DNA of 61,465 nt from Cellulophaga baltica (lineage in GTDB: Bacteria; Bacteroidota; Bacteroidia; Flavobacteriales; Flavobacteriaceae), in assembly GCF_900102165.1 (NCBI RefSeq), contig NZ_FNBD01000016.1:1-61465 (forward strand). The letters are read 5' to 3'. A program made the position numbers and the translations under genes. How positions within the stretch are numbered: the stretch's first letter is position 1; each line of letters begins with the position of its first letter. The notes below the pieces were generated by a model. That model did not search any database, was not told where the DNA came from, and saw only the letters and a list, made by a program, of their open reading frames with translations. Shown here piece by piece: positions 55,471 through 61,465 of the stretch.

Positions 55471-55594
55471 TGAAATCGTTTTCACATAAATACCTTAAAA
55501 TATTATTTATACAGGCCATTTTTTTTTAGGTTTGCCAACCTATAAAAACGATTGTTCTTGTAACTATTTTACAAGTTTAAAATATACTTTGATT

Positions 55595-56278
55595 ATGAAA
55601 ATAGTGATACTAGCTGCCGGAATGGGGTCAAGATTGGGAAATCCATTTCCTAAACCTTTAACGCCTTTGGTGAATGGAAAAAGTATCATGCAAATGCAGG
55701 TAGATAATATAAATTCTTACTATTCTGTAGAAGACATAAATGTAGTAGTAGGTTTTAAAAAAGACTTAATCATGGAACGTTTTCCTGAGGTAAGCTATAT
55801 CTACAATCCTCTTTTTGATACTACAAATACCTCTAAAAGCTTATTAAGAGCTTTAAGAAAATTTAAGGATAAATCTGTTCTTTGGATGAACGGCGATGTT
55901 GTTTTCGATGAAAAACTATTTGACGTCTTAAATCCATTTATCAAAAAGAAACAGTCTTTTGTTGCTGTAAACACCAGTAAAGTGGCCGATGAAGAAGTTA
56001 AATACACCCTGGAAAATGGATTTATTAAAGAACTATCAAAAACGGTAAAAGGCGGACTAGGAGAAGCGGTTGGTATTAATTATATTGCTTCCAAAGATAT
56101 TAATAGCTTTATTGCTAGACTAGAAGAATGCGATGCCAATGACTATTTTGAACGCGGCATTGAAATTGCCATTGAAAAAGATGGTCTAGAAGTATGTGCT
56201 GTTGATATTTCACAATTCAATTGTATGGAAGTAGATTTTCAAGAAGATTTAGATAACGCCAATAAGCTACTAGAATAA
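55595..56278 (+). CDS. Sugar/choline-phosphate nucleotidyltransferase (LicC-like)
   Basis: This 227-aa enzyme starts at ATG 55595. A longer frame from TTG 55532 adds a low-complexity N-terminus with no support. The nucleotide-binding signature LAAGMGSRLG...PKPL and the metal-binding NGDVVFD are typical of NTP-transferases that make CDP- or UDP-activated alcohols or sugars. The stop overlaps the next gene by one base (TAATG), so the product may activate the group used by the downstream CDP-glycerol-transferase-like enzyme. Confidence 0.85.
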   Translation: MKIVILAAGMGSRLGNPFPKPLTPLVNGKSIMQMQVDNINSYYSVEDINVVVGFKKDLIMERFPEVSYIYNPLFDTTNTSKSLLRALRKFKDKSVLWMNGDVVFDEKLFDVLNPFIKKKQSFVAVNTSKVADEEVKYTLENGFIKELSKTVKGGLGEAVGINYIASKDINSFIARLEECDANDYFERGIEIAIEKDGLEVCAVDISQFNCMEVDFQEDLDNANKLLE

Positions 56279-58104
56279 TGAACACTATTCTTTTTTGTCA
56301 GAATGCCTATGCTTTTGGGATTTTAGCTCCCATTAGAGATGTATTGCAAAAGGAAAATCATGAGTATATCTGGTTTATAGCACCGAAGTTATTAGATACA
56401 TTCCCTTTCAAAAAAGAAAATTTTACGACGAGTATTTTAGACCTTCAATTGTTTGAAAGTGATGCTATATTTGCTCCTGGTAATGAAGTCCCGTATTATC
56501 TACGAGGCGTAAAAGTGCAAATATTTCATGGCTTGGCAGGTGAAAAAAAAGGGCACTTTAGAATCCGCCATTATTTTGATTTGTACCTTACACAAGGACC
56601 CTATTTTACAGAAAAGTTTAATAGATTTAAAGCGCAACATCAAGATTTTGACGTTGTAGAAACGGGATGGCCTAAATTAGATATTTACCATACAGCTGTT
56701 CAAGAATATCAGAAAGAAAAAGAGGCACTTTTAAAGGACTATCAAACAGATAAAATTATTTTGTATGCCCCTACCTTCTCTCCTAGCCTAACTTCTGCAC
56801 CTTATTTACTAGATCAAATTAGAGAATTAGCCCTAAGTACAGGCTATCTCCTGCTGCTTAAATTTCATGATTTAATGGATCAAAAATGGATAGCAGCGTA
56901 TAAAAAACTATCCGAAGAAATCCCTAATATTCTTTTTAAAGAAGACAAGAATATTACCGAATCGCTATTGCTGGCAGATCTAATGATCAGTGATACTTCT
57001 TCTGTTATTTATGAGTTTTTATTGTTAGATAAACCAGTAATTACTTTTAAAAATATCTCTAAAAATATACAGTGGCTAGATATTAAATCTTATGAAGGGT
57101 TAGTTGGCAAGGTTAAAGCTACGCTAGAGCATGATACGTATGCTCCTCAAAGAAAAACGTTGAATGAACAGTACCACCCGTATAAAGATGGAAAATCTGC
57201 AGCGCGAATGGTGCAAACTACCCAAGAGTATATTGCAAAGAATGGTGTGCCAAACGAAAGGAAGTTATCGTTTTTAAGAAAGAAGAAAATACATAAAATC
57301 TTTGGAACACCAACGAAAGACATATTTACAGGGCCTAAAAAAAATAAAATTTCGGCGCTTGTCATTACCTATAATGAAGAAGAACATATCAACGGTGTTT
57401 TAGAGAACTTACAATTTGCAGACGAGATCATTGTTGTAGATTCTTTTAGTACGGATACAACCATTGAAAAGCTAAAGGCTTTTAACAACATTCATTTAAT
57501 TCAAAGACCTTTTAAAGATTTTACAGATCAGAAAGCGTATGCCTTAGCACAAGCTACGCACAATTGGGTTTTATTTATTGATGCTGATGAGCGGCTAACA
57601 GATGCCTTGAAAAATGAAGTGCTAAAAACTGTAAATTCTGATCAAAAGAAAGCAGCTGCTTATTATTTTTTGAGAATATTTATGTTCGAAAAACAACGGA
57701 TACGTTTTACTGGAACGCAATCTGATAAAAATTACAGGTTGTTTCAGAAATCTAAAGTGAAATTTGATACTACAAAAACGGTACACGAAACACTGTTGGT
57801 AGACGGAGAATCTAAGGTGTTAAAAAATAAGCTTATCCATTATTCCTATAACAACTTCGAGGAGTTTAAAAACAAGCGATTAAAATATACCAGCATGCAA
57901 GCCAACGAATTATTGGCTAAAAACAAAAAACCTACGGCATTTCACTTTATTGTAAAACCAGCGTTTCGTTTTTTTAAACACTATGTAATTGGCTTAGGCT
58001 TTTTAGACGGAAAAAAGGGACTTGTCTTAAGCTACTTAATGGGCTTGGGAATCTATAATAGGTATAGTGAACTCAAAAGATTACGCAAAGAGAATCAGCC
58101 TTAA
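56278..58104 (+). CDS. CDP-glycerol phosphotransferase-like domain fused to a GT2 glycosyltransferase
   Basis: This 608-aa two-domain protein has an N-terminal part (about 1-335) of the TagB/F-like glycerophosphotransferase type, with FHGLAGEKKGHF, GWPKLDIY, YAPTFSPSL and the nucleotide-binding MISDTSSVIYEFLLLDKPV. The C-terminal part (about 355-608) is a WaaE-like GT-A glycosyltransferase: LVITYNEEEHINGVLENL, VDSFSTDTT and the metal-binding IDADERL. Cell-envelope polymer or LPS-decoration synthesis is likely. The gene is coupled to the nucleotidyltransferase upstream. The stop overlaps convergently with the next gene by 4 bp. Confidence 0.85.
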   Translation: MNTILFCQNAYAFGILAPIRDVLQKENHEYIWFIAPKLLDTFPFKKENFTTSILDLQLFESDAIFAPGNEVPYYLRGVKVQIFHGLAGEKKGHFRIRHYFDLYLTQGPYFTEKFNRFKAQHQDFDVVETGWPKLDIYHTAVQEYQKEKEALLKDYQTDKIILYAPTFSPSLTSAPYLLDQIRELALSTGYLLLLKFHDLMDQKWIAAYKKLSEEIPNILFKEDKNITESLLLADLMISDTSSVIYEFLLLDKPVITFKNISKNIQWLDIKSYEGLVGKVKATLEHDTYAPQRKTLNEQYHPYKDGKSAARMVQTTQEYIAKNGVPNERKLSFLRKKKIHKIFGTPTKDIFTGPKKNKISALVITYNEEEHINGVLENLQFADEIIVVDSFSTDTTIEKLKAFNNIHLIQRPFKDFTDQKAYALAQATHNWVLFIDADERLTDALKNEVLKTVNSDQKKAAAYYFLRIFMFEKQRIRFTGTQSDKNYRLFQKSKVKFDTTKTVHETLLVDGESKVLKNKLIHYSYNNFEEFKNKRLKYTSMQANELLAKNKKPTAFHFIVKPAFRFFKHYVIGLGFLDGKKGLVLSYLMGLGIYNRYSELKRLRKENQP

Positions 58105-58871
58105 AACATCAACTGTTTCTTTACCTGCTTATATTGTTCATTGGTTTTCATATATTTAATCCCCATATAATACGCTGCTAAATAAGACCAATAGAATCCT
58201 TCTTGACCATTTAAGAAATTAAGCTCTAGGAAGTATTTTTTAAAAAATTCAAATTTTACTTTTATAAAAATATACCCTATTCCATACTGCTTATTTTTAA
58301 GGTATTTTCCTTCTGAGAAGATAGAAGCGTAATTCGACAGCTTTTCTATATAATTGTCTAATGAACGGGTTGTAAAATGGAGAAAATCATTTTTCAACTT
58401 ATCTGACGGTCCTTCTAAAACAACATTTTCATGTACTTTTTTACCGTCAAAATTACCCATATTCTTTTTAAAGAAACGCAAGATATACTCCTTACTCTCA
58501 GGACCGTATTCAAAAACTTTACCTAAAAAAACGTGCTTCCTTTTTAAATAATATCCATTGTTAGCGGTGCCAGAAGCAAGCACATCTTGTATTTCGGCTA
58601 TTAATTCGTCCGTTAAAATTTCATCAGCATCTATGCTAAGCACCCAATTATGGGTCGTTTGCTCCAAAGCAAATTGCTTTTGGGTGCCAAAACCTTCAAA
58701 ATCTTTATGAAATAATTTTACCTGATATTTTTTACAGATTTCTATAGTGGCATCTGTGCTTCCTGAGTCTACCACAATAATTTCATCGGCCCAAGAAAGC
58801 TTATTCAGACATTTATCTATAATTCGCTCCTCATTGTACGTAATAATAAAAACAGACAATTTCTCCTTCAT
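58101..58871 (-). CDS. WaaE/KdtX-like GT2 glycosyltransferase
   Basis: This 256-aa, GT-A-fold enzyme has FIITYNEERIIDKCLNKL, VDSGSTDATIEI and SIDADEIL, and the C-terminal WSYLAAYYMGIKYM typical of LPS core glucosyltransferases. It closely resembles the C-terminal half of the convergent fusion protein, so the two are likely duplicates. It probably adds a hexose to lipid A-linked or similar oligosaccharides at the inner membrane. The final four bases overlap the neighbour. Confidence 0.9.
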   Translation of the reverse strand: MKEKLSVFIITYNEERIIDKCLNKLSWADEIIVVDSGSTDATIEICKKYQVKLFHKDFEGFGTQKQFALEQTTHNWVLSIDADEILTDELIAEIQDVLASGTANNGYYLKRKHVFLGKVFEYGPESKEYILRFFKKNMGNFDGKKVHENVVLEGPSDKLKNDFLHFTTRSLDNYIEKLSNYASIFSEGKYLKNKQYGIGYIFIKVKFEFFKKYFLELNFLNGQEGFYWSYLAAYYMGIKYMKTNEQYKQVKKQLMF

Positions 58872-59017
58872 AGTACACTTTTAAAATAGCTGTAATTGCA
58901 TTTCTACTACAAATTACATCAAAAAAACATTGCTATAACAGCTTTTAGAGCCCTATTATTATCTCATTTGCACTAAAACATCTGGAAAAAGATTTATTTT
59001 AATCGTTATTAAAAGGT

Positions 59018-59025
59018 TATTTTTG
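59018..59025 (+). promoter_or_regulatory. -7 promoter element of the tsaC-cca operon
   Basis: TATTTTTG fits TAnnTTTG. It overlaps the TTG of a longer frame (59023), which therefore cannot be the start. ATG 59044 lies 18 bp further on. Confidence 0.55.
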
Positions 59026-59043
59026 AGCCCTAAAAATTTTATC

Positions 59044-59604
59044 ATGCAGGAAGAAATAAATAAATGTATCGAAATTCTTTCTAAAGGTGGGCTAATTCTG
59101 TACCCTACAGATACAGTATGGGGTATTGGTTGTGATGCTACTAATGAGGAAGCCGTTGCTAAAATATATGCGCTAAAAAAGCGGGCGAACACTAAAACAA
59201 TGATTTGTTTAGTCGCTAATGATTTTATGTTAGAAAAGCATGTAAGCGCAGTACCAGAGGTAGCTTATGACATCATAGATTTAGCTACAAAACCTACTAC
59301 CATTGTGTATGACGCTCCTAAAGGGGTTGCTAAAAACTTAGTTGCAGAAGATAACACCTTAGCTATTCGTATCGCTTCAGATAAGTTTTGCCAATACCTG
59401 ATTAACAAATTTAAAAAACCCATTGTTTCTACCTCGGCAAATATTGCAGGAGAACCAACACCGCAAACTTTTAAAGAAATTAGCGGTGCAATTTTAAAAG
59501 GTGTAGACTATGTGGTAAATTTGCACCAAGATAAAAATTCAGAAACACCTTCCTCTATTATTAAACTCGGAAATGATGGAGTTGTAAAAATTATCCGAGA
59601 ATAG
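59044..59604 (+). CDS. tsaC: L-threonylcarbamoyladenylate synthase (Sua5/YciO/YrdC family)
   Basis: This 186-aa enzyme makes threonylcarbamoyl-AMP for the t6A37 modification of tRNAs reading ANN codons. The family signature GLILYPTDTVWGIGCDA, ALKKRANTKTMICLV and the nucleotide contact VSTSANIAGEPTP are visible. It is of the short type without the C-terminal Sua5 domain. ATG 59044 is preferred because a promoter element covers the longer TTG start. It is co-transcribed with the CCA-adding enzyme, which starts 1 bp later. Confidence 0.9.
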   Translation: MQEEINKCIEILSKGGLILYPTDTVWGIGCDATNEEAVAKIYALKKRANTKTMICLVANDFMLEKHVSAVPEVAYDIIDLATKPTTIVYDAPKGVAKNLVAEDNTLAIRIASDKFCQYLINKFKKPIVSTSANIAGEPTPQTFKEISGAILKGVDYVVNLHQDKNSETPSSIIKLGNDGVVKIIRE

Positions 59605-59605
59605 C

Positions 59606-61027
59606 ATGACGCAGACAAATCACGAGCAGGCCCTAACTAATCCAGTATTTAAAGTAATTTCTAATGCAGCAAAAGAGCTAAACCTAGACTGTTATGTTAT
59701 TGGAGGTTTTGTACGTGACTACCTTCTAGAAAGAGGTACGGCTAAAGATATTGATATCGTTGCCATTGGCAGTGGTATAGCACTTGCTAAAAAAGTAGCT
59801 AGTAAGCTAAAAGGAAAACCAGAAGTTTCTGTTTTCAAAAATTTTGGTACGGCCATGATTAAACATGGCGATCTTGAATTAGAATTTGTTGGGGCACGTA
59901 AGGAAAGCTACCATGAGGATAGTAGAAAACCGGTCGTAGAAGACGGTACTCTAGAAGACGATCAAAAAAGAAGAGATTTCACTATCAATGCTTTGGCGAT
60001 TTCTTTGAATGAAGAAAATTACGCTACGCTTCTAGATCCTTTTAAGGGTATTCAAGACTTATCAGATAAAATAATAAGAACACCCCTAGCTCCAGGCATT
60101 ACCTATTCTGATGATCCATTAAGAATGATGCGCGCCATCCGTTTTGCTACGCAACTAGATTTTAAAATCGAAGAAGCATCCCTAAATGCAATCACAGAAC
60201 ACAAAGACCGTATAAAAATTATTTCAAAAGAACGGATTGTAGATGAGCTGCATAAAATTCTAGCGAGTAAAACTCCGTCTTTAGGCTTTTCATTATTACA
60301 TAAAACAGAATTACTAGGTTATATACTTCCAGAACTTACTGCCTTACAAGGTATTGAAGAGATAGAAGGACAACGCCATAAAGATAATTTTTGGCATACT
60401 TTAGAAGTGGTTGATAACATTGCCAAAAACACAGATAACGTATGGCTACGTTGGGCTGCCCTACTCCATGATATTGGAAAAGCTCCTACAAAACGTTTTG
60501 ATAAAAAAATAGGTTGGACCTTCCATAGCCATGAATTCATAGGCTCCAAGATGGTCTATAAGTTATTTAAAAGGTTACGCATGCCTTTGAATGATAAAAT
60601 GAAATTTGTTCAAAAAATGGTCTTATTGAGTTCTAGACCTATTATCTTATCGGAAGATTTTGCAACAGACTCTGCTGTACGTAGATTAATTTTTGATGCT
60701 GGAGAGAATATTGAGGATTTAATGACCCTATGTGAAGCAGATATCACTACCAAAAATCCTAAAAAGCAAAAACGCTACCAAAATAACTTCAAACTTGTAA
60801 GACAAAAAATTGTTGAAGTAGAAGAACGTGATCATGTACGTAATTTTCAGCCACCAATTAGTGGCGAAGAAATAATGGAGACGTTTAACTTAAAACCATC
60901 TAAAGAAATTGGAATTATAAAAGAGGCAATTAAGGAAGCAATTCTTGAAGGCGAAATTCCAAATGAATATGATGCAGCTTATCAATTCATGCTTCAAAAA
61001 GGTAGTGAAATTGGTTTAGAAAGCTAA
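59606..61027 (+). CDS. cca: CCA tRNA nucleotidyltransferase with HD domain
   Basis: This 473-aa, class II nucleotidyltransferase adds or repairs the 3' CCA of tRNA. The head shows VIGGFVRDYLLERGTAKDIDIVA (catalytic Asp pair), then RRDFTINALA and DDPLRMMRAIRFA. A helical RNA-binding body and a central HD phosphohydrolase motif (RWAALLHDIGK) follow. This agrees with the tRNA-Pro gene lacking an encoded CCA. It forms an operon with the tsaC-like gene. Confidence 0.93.
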   Translation: MTQTNHEQALTNPVFKVISNAAKELNLDCYVIGGFVRDYLLERGTAKDIDIVAIGSGIALAKKVASKLKGKPEVSVFKNFGTAMIKHGDLELEFVGARKESYHEDSRKPVVEDGTLEDDQKRRDFTINALAISLNEENYATLLDPFKGIQDLSDKIIRTPLAPGITYSDDPLRMMRAIRFATQLDFKIEEASLNAITEHKDRIKIISKERIVDELHKILASKTPSLGFSLLHKTELLGYILPELTALQGIEEIEGQRHKDNFWHTLEVVDNIAKNTDNVWLRWAALLHDIGKAPTKRFDKKIGWTFHSHEFIGSKMVYKLFKRLRMPLNDKMKFVQKMVLLSSRPIILSEDFATDSAVRRLIFDAGENIEDLMTLCEADITTKNPKKQKRYQNNFKLVRQKIVEVEERDHVRNFQPPISGEEIMETFNLKPSKEIGIIKEAIKEAILEGEIPNEYDAAYQFMLQKGSEIGLES

Positions 61028-61116
61028 TTAATACACTAAATTTGATTGATTTCTTTTCTTACTAATGGATCTATATTCTTGTTTTTTTTCTAAATTATAG
61101 TCTTATGAAAGCTACT

Positions 61117-61465
61117 TGTGTAGGCTTCCCTAAAAATAGGACAGTTTATAATTCGAATTTACTAACTTTAAATTCAAACTGTCACAATGAAAAACAGCAA
61201 ATTTAGCGAGAGCCAGATTATTAAAGCTCTTAAGGAAAATGAACAAGGAAGATCCGTAGGTGATTTATCTAGAGAATTAGGAATTGACAAAAGCACCTTC
61301 TACTATTGGAGAAAGAAGTACGGCGGTATGGAACAACAGCAGCTTAAACGTTTAAAAGAACTTGAAGAAGAGAACAATAAACTTAAACAGATGTATGCTG
61401 ATGTGAGTCTTGATAATAAGATGCTTAAAGACGTATTGTTAAAAAAGTTCTAAAGCCTTCCGACA
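61117..61465 (+). mobile_element. IS3-family insertion sequence, left end (truncated by the window)
   Basis: The transposase gene orfA is preceded by sequence beginning about 61117 (TGTGTAGGCTTCCC), compatible with an IS3-type terminal inverted repeat starting TG. The element continues past the window. It lies about 90 bp downstream of cca. The exact border needs the right inverted repeat. Confidence 0.75.
61187..61453 (+). CDS. IS3-family transposase OrfA
   Basis: This 88-aa, DNA-binding subunit has a helix-turn-helix (SRELGIDKSTFYYWRKKYGG) followed by a leucine-rich helix (LKRLKELEEENNKLKQMYAD) that mediates oligomerisation. It matches the IS407-type OrfA. Near its end is A_AAA_AAG (61441-61447) in phase with Leu-Lys-Lys, a classic -1 slippery heptamer. 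The -1 frame continues Lys-Val-Leu-Lys-Pro-Ser-Asp, so OrfB would be made by programmed frameshifting. Only the first few OrfB codons are in the window. Confidence 0.93.
   Translation: MKNSKFSESQIIKALKENEQGRSVGDLSRELGIDKSTFYYWRKKYGGMEQQQLKRLKELEEENNKLKQMYADVSLDNKMLKDVLLKKF

Overview
The window is AT-rich DNA from a member of the Bacteroidota, most likely a marine Flavobacteriaceae. The grounds are promoter elements of the TAnnTTTG type, many short 'lipobox' lipoproteins, a TonB receptor with a carboxypeptidase-like N-terminal domain, a periplasmic propeller histidine kinase, a DUF5606 gene, and the ruvX-def and dapD housekeeping genes. I did no database search. Family names come from motifs and recalled family knowledge.

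Region 1 (about 1-10.8 kb) is an accessory gene-cassette array. Single genes or short operons alternate with 100-200 bp imperfectly palindromic repeats that look like integron attC sites. The first two cassettes are bounded by perfect 10-bp complementary ends: GTTGTAGGGC at 478-487 with GCCCTACAAC at 1201-1210, and GTTGTAGCTA at 1393-1402 with TAGCTACAAC at 1921-1930. No integrase is visible. The left edge of the window is the 5' part of a group II intron on the minus strand, ending inside the core of the first repeat. Cargo includes an acetyltransferase, a DUF5694-like lipoprotein, a DUF4269 protein, a methionine aminopeptidase, a Fur-family regulator with a divergent thioredoxin-reductase-like oxidoreductase, a broken methyltransferase, a YafY/WYL regulator with a nonsense-mutated epoxide-hydrolase-like gene, and a YdeI/OmdA protein.

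Region 2 (about 11-30 kb) is gene-sparse at first (DTW-domain protein, long gene-free gaps). It then holds sugar-oxidation and sugar-handling genes: an SMP-30-like propeller, a TIM-barrel sugar isomerase, a ThuA protein, and a TonB receptor beside a PQQ-type sorbosone dehydrogenase. A large propeller histidine kinase, a hydrolase-TPR fusion and a nonsense-mutated PqqB-like metallo-hydrolase follow.

Region 3 (about 30-47 kb) contains alpha/beta hydrolases, a DUF2459 protein, an ASCH-domain lipoprotein, two overlapping paralogous small membrane proteins, a PAS kinase with its response regulator, an adenine-deaminase-like gene, a frameshifted OmpA lipoprotein, a hydrolase-OsmC fusion, a phospholipase-D-like lipoprotein and a secreted jelly-roll-like lipoprotein. 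Five 98-bp tandem repeats then abut a tRNA-Pro(GGG).

Region 4 (47.8-61.4 kb) is mostly core genome: SGNH hydrolase, GH20 hexosaminidase, lactonase-like lipoprotein, a second PAS kinase/response-regulator pair, the ruvX-def-DUF5606 cluster, dapD, a nucleotidyltransferase with a CDP-glycerol transferase/GT2 fusion, a second GT2, tsaC-like and cca genes, and the start of an IS3-family element that runs off the right edge.

Five genes carry nonsense codons or frameshifts. This is either real decay or residual assembly error, and should be checked before functions are assigned.
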